Source of the DNA: Adineta ricciae
Lineage: Eukaryota; Rotifera; Eurotatoria; Adinetida; Adinetidae
NCBI GenBank assembly: GCA_905250025.1
Contig: CAJNOJ010000021.1
Span: forward strand, 558,001-622,000
DNA: 64,000 bases
Direction of reading: 5' to 3'
Position numbers and translations under genes: made by a program. Each line of letters begins with the position of its first letter. The first letter of the stretch is position 1. Below, piece after piece: positions 22,899-33,513 of this stretch. The notes below the pieces were generated by a model. The model was not told where the DNA came from and searched no databases. It saw nothing but the letters and a program-made list of their open reading frames with translations.

Positions 22899-25520
22899 AT
22901 GGTAAACGTCACCTGTACTATACATTTTCAAATGCCCCTATCTACGATTAATATGTATCCAGAAATTATTACTACCGAACCAATTGCATTGTCTACAAGC
23001 TATACTGAGCGCACCAAACAAATATCCGTCGTATCAAAAGACTCTATCACTCATCGATACCCAAACATGCAAAGAATCCAAAATATCGAGCTTGTCTGGC
23101 TAGATTCCAACGTCATATCTGACCAATCAATCGCTCAACTACACAACGTCGTTTACAATGTTCATACGTATACCAACAGTGAACAATGCATTAAATTTAT
23201 GCGAGGTGTTCAGGATTGCAAGGTACATTTGATTATTTCCGATCGACTTGCTCAGCATATTGTACCAGATTTACATGACATATATTCATTGGATATCATT
23301 CTCATATTTTGTTCCGACGAAAACTATGATGAACAATGGACAACGCGATGGACGAAAATTAAAGGTATTTTCACGGATATCACAAAACTTTGTGCAGCTT
23401 TACAACAAACAATCGATCAAAATGAACAAAATTCTCTTCCGATGACTTTTGTATCAGTCAACCAGAAACTCGATCAATTAGACCAAACTTATATCTATAC
23501 TAAAATGCTAAAAGAACTATTAATGGCAAGTCAATTCGAAGACAAACATATGGCACAGTTTAGTACATATTGTCGACAACTATTTGTTGACAATAATGTT
23601 CAATTGCAAAATATCACTGAATTCGAGCAATCATATTGCGACAAAACACCAATATGGTGGTATACGCATTCGCCTTTTCTTTATTCAATGGTTAATCATG
23701 CGTTGCGATTGATGATTAGTGATGTGATTGTACGAACAAGATTTTTCATTGATGCACTTCATCAACATATCGACCAATTGCACAAAATACAGTGCACAAA
23801 TCAATCGTTTATTGTACCGTTTACGGTTTACCGTGGGCATGGTCTATCGAAAACTAAATTTGAGGAATTAGTTCATTCTCTACACGGTTTTCTATCGTTT
23901 AACACGTTCTTATTCGCAAGTAAGGATCCAAGAACGTCGCATAAATTTATTGAAAGTATCGTTAAAGATTCTGATTTGATTGGGATTCATTTTATTCTGC
24001 ATATTGACCCGACACAAACAGTAACACCATTTGCTTTCATTGGTGATATTAGTTATTCACGAGACGAAAATGAAGTTCTCTTCTCTTTACATACTATCTT
24101 TCGTATCGATAGTATCAAACGGATCGATGCTGATGATAATCGTCTTTACGAAGTGAACTTGACGCTTACTGATAGTATTAACGAAGAGTTGTATGTTTCT
24201 ACAGATAGTATTAAGCCCTCAAATCTTTCAAACACTGAGGCTTGGCATCAACTAGCTGAGGCTCTACTTAAAAACAATCAATTTCGTCAAGCTGACGAGG
24301 TATATAACAGCTTATTGAATAGCACAACCATCGAAAATGAACAAGCTGTTATCTATATACAACTGGCTTGGATTCAAGAAAAACAAGAACACTATCGCGA
24401 AGCAATGCACTTCTATGAAAAAGCAATAGAAATCTACGAGAGAACTCTTCCATACAATCATTTGACTCTAGTTAATCTCTACAAATGGATAGGCAGTATC
24501 GTTTATAATATAGAAGAATATTCCAAAGCACTTTCATTGTTCAAAAAAATCCTTCATATTCAGCAGCAATCATTAGCGCCGGATCATATTGACTTAGCTG
24601 ACACTTATAACTATATTGGCAATATTTACTGCAAGATGAACGACTATGCAGAAGCACTCGCATATCATGAGAAGGCGTATGCTGTTCGACAACAATCATT
24701 ACCTACGATTCACTCAGATCTAGTCCTTTCTCTTGACAATATCGGTGTATTACACTACAATATGGGCAATTATTCGCAAGCACTCATATATCATCACAAA
24801 AGTCTCGTAATTCAACAACAATTACCATCTGTCGATCAACTTGGTTGGAGTAAATCGTACGATAACATTGCAAATGTACATTACAGTATGCATGACTATG
24901 TACAAGCACTAGAATTTTATAAGCGAGCTTTAGAAATCAAACAACAATCACCTTCACCTGCACCCATCGATCTGATCAGATCTTTTACTAATATTGGTGA
25001 CACATATGATTGCCTGAATCATTATCCAAAAGCGCTTCAATCATACGAAAATGCGCTTGCAATTCAGCAACAATCATTTCCTACTAATTATCCAGATCTT
25101 TCCAAATCCTACTATGATATTGGTCGTATGCAATACAAACTGGACAAAAATTTACAAGCATTGTCATCATTTGAGAAAGCCCTGGAAGTCCAGCAACAAG
25201 CTTTACCTTCCAATCATCCTGATTTAATAACAACGTACACCAGTTTGGCTGATGTTCACAACAGTTTAAGCGATTATTCGAAAGCACTTTCATCATACGA
25301 AAAGATTCTCGAAATACAGAAACGAATGTCACCATGTAATCCAGTTGAATTTAGTAATACTTATGTCAATATTGCTAATACACAACTCAAAATGGGTGAT
25401 CGTCCGAAAGCTCTCGTATCATACCAAAAAGTTCTCATTCTTCGTCAAACAGCACTTGCTAAAAATTCTCTTGATCGACATCAAGCTTGCGATCACGTCG
25501 CACATCCAGAAGACTCTTAA
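22899..25520 (+). CDS. ADP-ribosyltransferase domain fused to kinesin-light-chain-type TPR repeats
   Basis: A single exon of 873 aa. Residues 1-230 have no clear domain, though the segment around IELVWLDSNV resembles the lead-in found in similar proteins. A mono-ADP-ribosyltransferase fold of the arginine-specific (R-S-E) class follows: Arg312 in PFTVYRGHGLS, Ser333 in GFLSFNTFLFAS, and the ExE pair Glu390/Glu392 in SRDENEVLF. All three signature sites are present, so NAD-dependent ADP-ribosylation of a protein is plausible. From about 445 to 855 there are nine or so 42-residue TPRs of the kinesin light chain type, with recurring blocks such as YNYIGNIYCKMNDYAEAL and YEKALEIQQQS. They would recruit a partner or substrate. 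There is no signal peptide, so it is cytosolic. This architecture is, to my knowledge, common in bdelloid rotifers and otherwise patchy. The lack of introns contrasts with most neighbours. Confidence 0.85.
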   Translation: MVNVTCTIHFQMPLSTINMYPEIITTEPIALSTSYTERTKQISVVSKDSITHRYPNMQRIQNIELVWLDSNVISDQSIAQLHNVVYNVHTYTNSEQCIKFMRGVQDCKVHLIISDRLAQHIVPDLHDIYSLDIILIFCSDENYDEQWTTRWTKIKGIFTDITKLCAALQQTIDQNEQNSLPMTFVSVNQKLDQLDQTYIYTKMLKELLMASQFEDKHMAQFSTYCRQLFVDNNVQLQNITEFEQSYCDKTPIWWYTHSPFLYSMVNHALRLMISDVIVRTRFFIDALHQHIDQLHKIQCTNQSFIVPFTVYRGHGLSKTKFEELVHSLHGFLSFNTFLFASKDPRTSHKFIESIVKDSDLIGIHFILHIDPTQTVTPFAFIGDISYSRDENEVLFSLHTIFRIDSIKRIDADDNRLYEVNLTLTDSINEELYVSTDSIKPSNLSNTEAWHQLAEALLKNNQFRQADEVYNSLLNSTTIENEQAVIYIQLAWIQEKQEHYREAMHFYEKAIEIYERTLPYNHLTLVNLYKWIGSIVYNIEEYSKALSLFKKILHIQQQSLAPDHIDLADTYNYIGNIYCKMNDYAEALAYHEKAYAVRQQSLPTIHSDLVLSLDNIGVLHYNMGNYSQALIYHHKSLVIQQQLPSVDQLGWSKSYDNIANVHYSMHDYVQALEFYKRALEIKQQSPSPAPIDLIRSFTNIGDTYDCLNHYPKALQSYENALAIQQQSFPTNYPDLSKSYYDIGRMQYKLDKNLQALSSFEKALEVQQQALPSNHPDLITTYTSLADVHNSLSDYSKALSSYEKILEIQKRMSPCNPVEFSNTYVNIANTQLKMGDRPKALVSYQKVLILRQTALAKNSLDRHQACDHVAHPEDS

Positions 25521-25928
25521 TGAAGACTACCCACTCGTTCTATTGTTGTTTGTAAATAAAAATACGTTTTTTCTTTCGACAACAAAACTTGGATATTCAT
25601 ATGTGACAGCTTCGTATGAGATACAATTCGAATAGATATTTATTCATTCAGCAGAAACAAAACGATTAAATTGATTCACATAAAGAGAGATATAAGGCAA
25701 AGGTAAAAAGGCACTTCATTTCGACATAGAAACCTGAGATTAACACGAGAAGAAAGAAAAAGACAATTATACAAGATTTTCGGAAATCATTGAACAAATG
25801 CATCTGACAAACAAATATCTATGTTATTCGTTGCAAGAATGATTAAATATGAAAAACAACAACATTGAGAGATAAGGTTATACCCGTATATAAATATATA
25901 CATACATACATATACAAATCAATCTCGT
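25521..25928. other. Intergenic, convergent 3' ends
   Basis: About 400 nt between the ADP-ribosyltransferase stop and the M6 stop. The sequence is AT-rich with an ATAC-rich patch near 25,893-25,912. No gene is seen. Confidence 0.5.
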
Positions 25929-26986
25929 TTATTGATTCAATTTTGACACTTCGATTTCTTCACGAATAGCTTCTTCGTAATCACGCAATTTTCGACCGTC
26001 TTTTATGTGTGCATAATTAGCCACAAGACAGCAAAGGAAATGAATCTAAACATCCAAATCAGCAATCAATCATTTTCATTCATCGGCAATTCCTTACCAA
26101 GCCCATGACAACAAGAAATGCACCCAATAAACCAATCCAGAGTCGTAGCGCATGTTCAGTCTAAGTAAAAATTCCGAGTGAACAAGAACAATGAAAAATA
26201 CTTTCGATTTCTTACTAGTGTACACAATTCATTGAATTCTTGTTGACAAACTTTCAGATCAGGTTTCTCTCTTGGCACAGGAAGTCCGTACGTTGCAGGA
26301 GTCAAACAAGCGATGGGCGCGGCGGAGTTGGGCTGACCAGACAATGTTGGTCTTCCCCAAGTTTCGTCACAACGAGATTTCAAAACATACAACCCGACAC
26401 AAGGTATCACTGTAGTTATCATAACAATTAACCACGTGAGCAACATCAAATAGGCAATGAATGTAAACTAGAAATCATTCTTTGATGTAGACTTACAACC
26501 AAGATCTCAGTTGACTTACGAATCCTGTTACAATTCGACCACCAAGTCGAGAACGAAATCCAGTATAAACTTGATGGCGAGTAGCACCTGTGGCTAACGA
26601 TCCGACGATAAGTAATATCAACGAAAAGCCGCCCATAATCGCCATGACGAAGATAACGCTCAAACGTAATATACGAATCCTAACAGTAAAAAACAACTCC
26701 TAGATGAAGATGTGCGAAGTTCGTTGCTTTCATACCATTCAAGATCGATATATTCATATTTGAAAACATTATTGATTTGTTCAATTGACGATCGTGTTGG
26801 ATAGTAAAGGCAGCCACAGAATATTCCTGTACCTGTTAACGTGAGCATAAATGCCAATAAGGATGCAAATGGACAACTTCCACAACAGCGAAGAAAACCT
26901 GAGTGAAGAAAATTTTAGTAGAAAACAAAGCCAATCTCAAATTACACAATCAACAAACCATTTTCTTTGTATCTCATCTCGGACAT
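25929..26986 (-). CDS. Neuronal membrane glycoprotein M6 / proteolipid protein family
   Basis: Six exons (26986-26959, 26898-26736, 26679-26520, 26467-26216, 26160-26098, 26045-25929) give 260 aa, near the family's usual 240-280. It is a four-helix tetraspan: a cytosolic N-terminus with a CC pair (GFLRCCGSCPFASLLAFM, a likely palmitoylation site), TM1 with GTGIFCGCLYY, TM2 followed by GSLATGATRHQVYTGF, TM3, a large extracellular loop with four cysteines, and TM4. The C-terminal tail is NYAHIKDGRKLRDYEEAI. The CG pair after TM1, the loop cysteines and the tail (vertebrate ANWAYVKDACRMQKYEDI) match M6/PLP. M6 proteins organise lipid rafts and filopodia in neurons and epithelia. The start is the ATG of a 28-nt coding exon; an upstream 5' UTR exon is likely. 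Confidence 0.85.
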
Positions 26987-27322
26987 TGTCCGATCGGACC
27001 AAAGTTCTCGACTTCGATCAGCAAATCGACTGATATCACCTAGTAGAAAACAAGAGACAAAAACTAATTTACTCGGTAATTTTCAACAACATACGATCAT
27101 GAACAACCATATCGATAAGGTGCAAATGTTGACGATGGACGTAACACGAACCGAGCGAACGAAATGTTGACAGACAGACAAGCAGACAGAATAAACATGC
27201 AAACAAAGAATTTCATTGCTCGCGGATTTCAGCCAATGAAATGTTTTTCTTTGTCATAAACGATCGACGCCTTTCGAAGTACGAGAAGAAAAAAAAAACA
27301 GATTAGAAAAGTGTTCTAAACA
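26987..27322. promoter_or_regulatory. Shared upstream region of M6 and the SPIN90-like gene
   Basis: These 335 nt separate two divergent start codons, so both promoters must lie here or in 5' UTR exons. The M6 open frame continues upstream of its ATG to an acceptor-like TTTCTACTAG at about 27,040, which suggests a spliced leader or 5' UTR exon. Specific elements cannot be named. Confidence 0.4.
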
Positions 27323-28931
27323 ATGAATAACGATGAAATTGTCTCGGATATTATTTCATTGATTCACTCGGATACGCAATCCAGTTATGTGATTTGTTCA
27401 AAAGTTTCATCGAAAATCTTCGCTTACTTGTCGCAATTACAATTTCATGAAAACCAATGGAATGAATTGATTGCAGCAACTGAGGTAAGACAAATCAGAC
27501 GGAACTTCGCGCTTTTATTTATCTCGTTTTTCAGCACTTCGACCAAAATATTGATCACCCTGATCTTCAACAATTTCGACAATTGCTCACAACCATTAGC
27601 CACTGTGCAAATGATTGTGAAGAACGAAATTATACATTGGGACGAGATAGAAATACGCTGTTCGATTCCATTAATCAGCTACGAAATTTGCTGGTAAGAA
27701 AAAAAATCTTATTCGAAAGTAGCCTTGGCAATAATTATTGTAGAAATCGCATGTTAATCTTCGTTGTGTTTTACTCAAAAAACTAATTAAACAGGAAGAG
27801 ATACAGTTACAGCTGATTGATCTCATGAATTTAACCGGAATGGTTTGTAGCCATCATAGATCGCATAGCAAAAAACATATAATCTATTTAGAATGTTGGA
27901 AGTGATATTCACGGAGTTCTTTGTGATATTGTTTATCTCATGTGCCAAATCGATCCGACATATGCCACAATGAACGTAATCGATCATCCAATTGTGTCGA
28001 ATTGTGTGCGAATCATTCAAACGAATATAAATTCAACAGGTGGTTAGAATTCTGCTCTGCGTATGTAGCTGCTCGAAAGAAGATTTCGCGGATTGAAAAG
28101 ACATTACATGAGGAAATAGTCAGGAACTCTTATCAAACCTTTGTGTCATTTAGATGATAATTCCAAACCTACGGTCTTATCGGCTTTGAGTCTCCTATCT
28201 ACACTTATATTCACAAATGAATCATTTCCAGTGCACACCGCTGGTAAGAATATCAGTTCGTTTTGGAAATGAATAACATTGTTTTGATGTTGTAGGTCAA
28301 TTAACAAATACTAGTTTCTTAAAATCAATGTTTGAATTGATTGAGACGAATCACGAAGATGAAGATTTAGTATTTGCATCAATTAAATTCTTGCTATCAT
28401 TCAATCTACGCTTTGAATATCCGCACAAGAACCCTCTAATTGAAACATTATTGAGTATTAATGAAGAAATTTCCTCTCGCGAATTAATCGAACGGCTGAT
28501 TTTCTTATTCAATCGCAGTAGTAAGTACTATGCTGTTTTCATAAAGGTTTCTCCCAACGTCTTCTGTCATTTTAGTTGATCCGACCGAACACAAAACAAT
28601 CAATTCAATAATAAAACTTTTTCAAGACTTATTTGATGATGAAAATTCCTCCAGTGATATTTTATTATCGGATTCTAATCGACGGTTGATTATCGAAATC
28701 ATTAGTAGAGAATTATCGAATCGTTCGTGTGCTGATGAAAGCACTACAGCGTATCTTTCACTTTTAGAACTTTTGCTTCGTTCGCAAACAATTACACCGG
28801 AGACATGCACACGTATCGATGAACTTCAGACAACATTTCGATCGTATTTGTCATGTGAAACTTGTTTGCATCAGAATCGTTTTATCATTGCTGAAATCAT
28901 TGGAAAACATTCATGTTTCTCATCTGAATAA
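27323..28931 (+). CDS. NCKIPSD: SPIN90/NCKIPSD (WISH/Dip1) family, short form without SH3
   Basis: Seven exons (27323-27484, 27535-27693, 27744-27842, 27892-28039, 28154-28243, 28296-28520, 28576-28931) give 412 aa of armadillo-like helices. The C-terminal blocks follow human NCKIPSD in order: FASIKFLLSFNLRF, LIERLIFLFNRS, INSIIKLFQDLF, LIIEIISREL, LSLLELLLRSQTI and NRFIIAEIIGKH. SPIN90 and fission-yeast Dip1 bind Arp2/3 complex and make it nucleate linear, unbranched seed filaments of actin. Vertebrate SPIN90 (about 720 aa) starts with SH3 and proline-rich parts. This protein begins directly with the helical domain, as Dip1 does. The fourth intron (about 114 nt) is the least certain. The Rpn6 gene starts only 45 nt downstream on the same strand, an unusually tight spacing. 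Confidence 0.75.
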
Positions 28932-28976
28932 GGTATTCTTTTGCATTTCAGATTAGTTTTCTTTCATATCGAATCA

Positions 28977-30765
28977 ATGCCGGAATTAACAACAGACGAG
29001 AAACCGAAATCGGCCGAACAAATCGATTTAGAAGAAGCCGAAAATGCTTTAACAGGAAAAGATTATAAAACAGCAAAAGAACTATTAGAAAAACTGGGTA
29101 AGTTGTCAATATTTATTTGAATCTATTTCGATCGAATTTGACCGTTTTTTAGTGAAATTGGAAGTAAAACCTGACGATGAAGAATCCGTACGTATCAAAG
29201 AGTCAGCTATACTTGCACTCGGAAGAGTTTTCAAGGAAACCAAAGACGCTAAATGTATGAAAATGAATGATCTCGATCGATTTGTATCGCTTGGTTTTCT
29301 TTAGCGCTGGCAACATTGATCAAAACAACTCGTCCATTTCTCGGTCTTGTTAGCAAAGCTAAGGCAGCTAAACTCGTTCGAACTTTAGTCGATCTCTTCC
29401 TCGATATGGAAGCTGGTACTGGTGAAGAAGTAAATACATCTATTTCCTAATCGGAGTGACTCTAAATTGATTCATTTAGGTTTCCTTGTGTCAAGAAAAC
29501 ATTGAATGGGCTAAAAATGAAAATCGAACATTTTTGCGTCAAGATCTTGAAGTAAGTGAATTTGAGAATGAATCAGAAAAGCCACTGACTTCTTTTCTTT
29601 AACTTAGGCACGTTTGATTGCTTTGTACTACGATACAAAGAAATACAACGAAGCTCTGACGCTCGGGTCTCAACTATTAAAGGAATTGAAGAAGCTCGAT
29701 GACAAACAGTTACTCGTCGAAGTTCAACTATTGGAAAGCAAAACTTATTTTGCTCTGAGTAACATTCAAAAAGCACGGTAAAATCTATTTATTTGAAGAC
29801 GAATTCTTTCACATCGAAAGACTTTTTCTTCAATAGAGCTGCATTAACATCAGCAAGAACAACAGCGAATGGAATTTATACACCGCCTAAACTTCAAGCT
29901 AGTCTTGATTTACAATCAGGTAAATTCGAAGTGAATTCACTGTAAAGAGATTGACATTGTTCTCATTTTGAATATCCAGGCATTCTTCATGCAGCTGAAG
30001 ATAAAGATTTCAAAACGGCATTTTCGTACTTCTACGAAGCATTCGAAGGTTATGATCAAATCAATAGTAATAAAGGTGTTACTGCGTTGAAATACATGTT
30101 ACTATCAAAAGTGATGATGAATTTGTAAGTTGAACCGATTCAAATAGATGTGTACATCCGCATTGATTTCATTTGGATATTAGACCGGACGATGTCAATG
30201 CATTGATGTCAGTTAAACTAGCATTGAAATATAGTGGTCGAGACGTCGAAGCTATGAAAGCTGTTGCACAAGCAAGCAAAAAACGATCATTGGCTGATTT
30301 TCAACAGGTTTGTCGTTAAAAACACTTTCTTCGCGTGTAAATTTGATATTTGTCTAGGCATTGAAAGATTATCAAAGTGAACTATCGGAAGATCCTGTCA
30401 TTCATTCACATTTGGGCACGCTGTATGACAATTTACTTGAACAAAATCTAAGTCGTCTTCTTGAGCCATTCTCGAATGTTCAAATCGCTCATATTGCACG
30501 TTTAATTAATTTACCTCAAGTAACGCGTTAGACTTTGTCGATCTTTTCCAATCGTCTTTACCGCTTTTAGGATGTCGTCGAAAATAAACTTTCCCAAATG
30601 ATTCTAGACAGAAAACTCAGCGGTATTCTTGATCAAGGTTCAGCTAACATCGTGATCTTCGACGAACCGCAAACGGATACCCAATATCAAGATGCATTGG
30701 TCATTATTCAAAATATGTCCAAAGTCGTTGATACACTTTTTAGTAAAACCAAGAAACTTTCTTAG
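28977..30765 (+). CDS. PSMD11: 26S proteasome lid subunit Rpn6 (PSMD11)
   Basis: Ten exons (28977-29097, 29153-29254, 29305-29429, 29480-29551, 29608-29777, 29837-29919, 29980-30124, 30184-30307, 30358-30519, 30571-30765) give 432 aa; human PSMD11 has 422. Rpn6 clamps the proteasome lid to the core and base. The N-terminal TPR-like solenoid includes [71 protein letters not shown] and [15 protein letters not shown]. The PCI domain follows ([84 protein letters not shown]). The tail [14 protein letters not shown] matches the family. Introns are all 50-60 nt. This is a highly conserved housekeeping gene with no odd features. Confidence 0.95.
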
Positions 30766-31099
30766 ATTTCATTCTTTTTCAATGTTTATTTTCTTTCTTC
30801 TGTTAAATTCTTGTTCACATTCAAGCAGGAACTAAAAACCAACCAATTTATCTTTTTTTTGCTCTTGTTAACTTCAAAGAAAAGCAAGAAAATAAACATG
30901 ATAACCTTTTAAAAGTCGAGAACCATCGATACTAGTTACTGACACTTATCTGCGACATCGACATCTGATTCGATTCTCACGTTCGATACTCTACACAGAG
31001 ATGACGATGCAAAACACGGAGAATACTTTGTCATACTTCGTATTAACATTTTTATAAATCCTCGGCGAACGAAACTATACAGTACAAAAACCAGAAAAT
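30766..31099. other. Short intergenic region
   Basis: About 330 nt of AT-rich sequence hold the 3' end of Rpn6 and the promoter of the next secreted-protein gene. Nothing else is seen. Confidence 0.5.
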
Positions 31100-31747
31100 A
31101 TGTTAATAATCATTGCTCTTTTCGTCGTCACTGCATCCGTTGCTTGTGAACGTGCAACTCCACCAGCGTATCCAATCTGGCCAACTGGTTTCAAGTAATA
31201 GTTCGTGCATTCAAGATCTAATTTTATTCCTTCATCTACTTTTAGAACAGAAGCCACAATCGTCGCTTTCGATGAAGATAATCAACCTCATACGCATCGT
31301 AGTGTGTTCTATTATTCGTATACTAATCAAACAAGTACCGGACGTTTACACGGACTCGAACGACACGATCATTTCGGTTACTGCTATGGTTGGGCTTTGA
31401 ATCAACCAAGTTGCATGATTTTAATCACTGAAAATGTTTACGTGGTTGCTCAGAATCTTTGCTGTATGGCTATGCCAGGCAACTTTGGTGTGCCTATAAA
31501 TTGGCTCAAAGGTGCAACATGGCTCGGAATCGAACAGATTCACGGTCGAACAGTTGATCATTGGTATTCGCATGAACATGAATATTGGAGTGAAGTCAAT
31601 GAACCAAATAACGGTGTACGTTATTCAGGACCAAATTTTAAGACACCACGACAATTTACCGATTATGATGTTTGGCAAGTTGGTCCACAAGATCCAAGTC
31701 TTTTTGCTTTACCAAAAAATGTCGATTGCAGTCAACCTTGCCCATAA
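31100..31747 (+). CDS. Secreted protein, LVN1.2/ependymin-like
   Basis: Two exons (31100-31194, 31246-31747) give 198 aa. A signal peptide (MLIIIALFVVTASVAC) precedes the mature part. Conserved-looking features are FYYSYTNQTS, the paired cysteines of LCCMA, PINWLKGATWLG, and a later TVDHWY. The combination of a CC pair, an NWL-x-x-A-x-x-x-G block and a T-x-D-x-W block resembles the LVN1.2 development-specific / ependymin-related secreted proteins of echinoderms and other invertebrates. Those are calcium- or lipid-associated extracellular proteins of uncertain role. The call rests on motif spacing alone. The stop is TAA at 31745-31747, and the GPCR gene ends 80 nt away on the other strand. Confidence 0.55.
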
Positions 31748-31826
31748 GTTGATGTCTTTCTTTGACATTTCAAATAAAATTGAATACCTTGCGTGTTTAT
31801 GAAGACAAGCTTTTATTATAGGCTGA

Positions 31827-32978
31827 TTACAAAATCTGTGACGGTTTATACTTTTCTTCGATAATGCTCGCATTTGCCGTTAAATATCGTAATTCTGATC
31901 GATGATAATACAATTGCCGCTGTTGACCGCGATAAAAACGACATGTCAATTTTTTGATCGCTCTCAGACATTGATATCTGAATATGTCTGAAGAATAAAC
32001 GTAAACAAAAAAGCTTGTATAGTTGCTCCAGAAGAGTAAGTAAACAACTTGATTAACAAGATTTTCTTTCGCTTGATATAATGGTGATTTCTTCAAATTC
32101 AAGGTAATCAGCAAATAGCAGTTAAAGACTGAAAATGGAAGAGATGCAAAGCTTGACTTGATCGTTTGGAGGATAAGCATTAATGTCAATTGATAATTGA
32201 TTTGTCGAATACGAGCAGAAGCGGACAGAGTTCGGTGACGAAGATGACGCGCATTGGTACATGTTAATATACCGAAATAGAGCATGACAAGTGGAGGGAG
32301 AAAGCCGTTGAAGATGCACGTATAAATAATTTGTAGTAGTAAACAGGAAATTTGTTGCGATGAGTTCGAACAGATCAGTTGTTCGTTGTGTGACGAATGA
32401 TTCAAGCGGATGGAGCAGAAAATAACAGGAATAGCGAAAACGATCCAAAAGACGATCGAAAAGAGAATACAGCGCAATGCAATTGATCTTGTACTTAGCT
32501 TCCATCGTGCGGTCTTTCGTGAACTGAGAACATATCGATCGGCACTGGCGATTGTCGTTAATGTTGCTGATAGAACAGTGAAAACAAAGACTATGTAACT
32601 CTTCAGTTTACAGAAAGCATTGGAATTTATTGTCCAATCATAATCGAAACCGTATTGGAGGATGTTTGATAAAGGTCCGAAATTCAAGTGAATTAAATCG
32701 CAAATCGAAGCAACAAGAAGATAAAGTGTACACGCACGTCTCTGATATGTCCGTTGCATGAATGTTAAAACATTCATCATGGTCCCAAAGAAACAAACAA
32801 TATATAAGATAACGCCGAAGTATTTCGTGAATTGTTGAGAGAGGTGATTGTATTTGAGTGAGATGACAAAGTCCGTGCTACTATTGTTGATCATGGTAAC
32901 TCGCAGTTCTATATGCAAACTCTGTTGCTTCCAAGCATGAGAAGGTTTATTCAAAAGAGAGTGAGATGCAAGATTCAT
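31827..32978 (-). CDS. Rhodopsin-family GPCR, orphan
   Basis: A single exon of 383 aa with seven hydrophobic helices. N-glycosylation sites precede TM1. TM1 (ILYIVCFFGTMMNVLTF) keeps the G-x-x-x-N pattern. Cys before TM3 (AFCKL) and cysteines in the second loop can form the usual disulphide. TM3 ends in ADRYVLSSR, a normal DRY. The third loop is short and basic. TM7 lacks NPxxY and instead reads WSNYTSFFVYVYSS. The C-tail has basic residues and a possible palmitoyl cysteine (KKLTCRFYRG). Class A membership is clear; the ligand is unknown. It resembles the invertebrate peptide or chemoreceptor-like groups. The lack of introns is common for such receptors. Confidence 0.85.
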   Translation of the reverse strand: MNLASHSLLNKPSHAWKQQSLHIELRVTMINNSSTDFVISLKYNHLSQQFTKYFGVILYIVCFFGTMMNVLTFMQRTYQRRACTLYLLVASICDLIHLNFGPLSNILQYGFDYDWTINSNAFCKLKSYIVFVFTVLSATLTTIASADRYVLSSRKTARWKLSTRSIALRCILFSIVFWIVFAIPVIFCSIRLNHSSHNEQLICSNSSQQISCLLLQIIYTCIFNGFLPPLVMLYFGILTCTNARHLRHRTLSASARIRQINYQLTLMLILQTIKSSFASLPFSVFNCYLLITLNLKKSPLYQAKENLVNQVVYLLFWSNYTSFFVYVYSSDIFRYQCLRAIKKLTCRFYRGQQRQLYYHRSELRYLTANASIIEEKYKPSQIL

Positions 32979-33513
32979 ATAGGATTTTCTTTTCTTAATT
33001 ATTCAGTAATTTGAATAAATTAGAAAGATTTCTTTTGTTTTTCTTTGATAAATGAAAGAAGATAAGTTATAGAAAAGGATACTAAAACGCACAAACTTAA
33101 CCATGCATGTGACGTCGACAACATCCTATTTGAAGGCTCGGATTACGCAACATGAGATGTAGGAGCTTTTCTTTCTATCGACAAGTTTCGCGTTTGAAAT
33201 GTATTGCTTTCGATGAATACGGTAATTCAATCTAGGTAACGATAGTGTCACTGTAGATTTTGCTTCACAAATGTCAGCACTTGATTCAATCCGCTTTGAA
33301 GAATTTATGCTCAATCGATCATAATTAAGGCGCTTTTTGTGATAATTCAAAGGTACAGTTATCAAGCGTACTCACACTCACGATAGATTTCCTACTGAGG
33401 AAGATTATCCTTATTATAATATATCCGTTCTTCCATTATACTGATGTGACTAAAAATAACGTTGTCTGTTGTGTGTATGGTTTCATATATATATATTTAG
33501 AAAATGAGTCAAA
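32979..33513. other. Intergenic region
   Basis: About 530 nt between the GPCR start and the methyltransferase stop, with a short (AT)n run near 33,489. A 79-codon minus-strand frame at 33126-33365 has no features of a gene. Confidence 0.5.

Noticed and set aside
32122-32505. 127-codon minus-strand frame overlapping the GPCR
   Set aside because: Same strand, different frame, inside the seven-helix receptor; no independent features.
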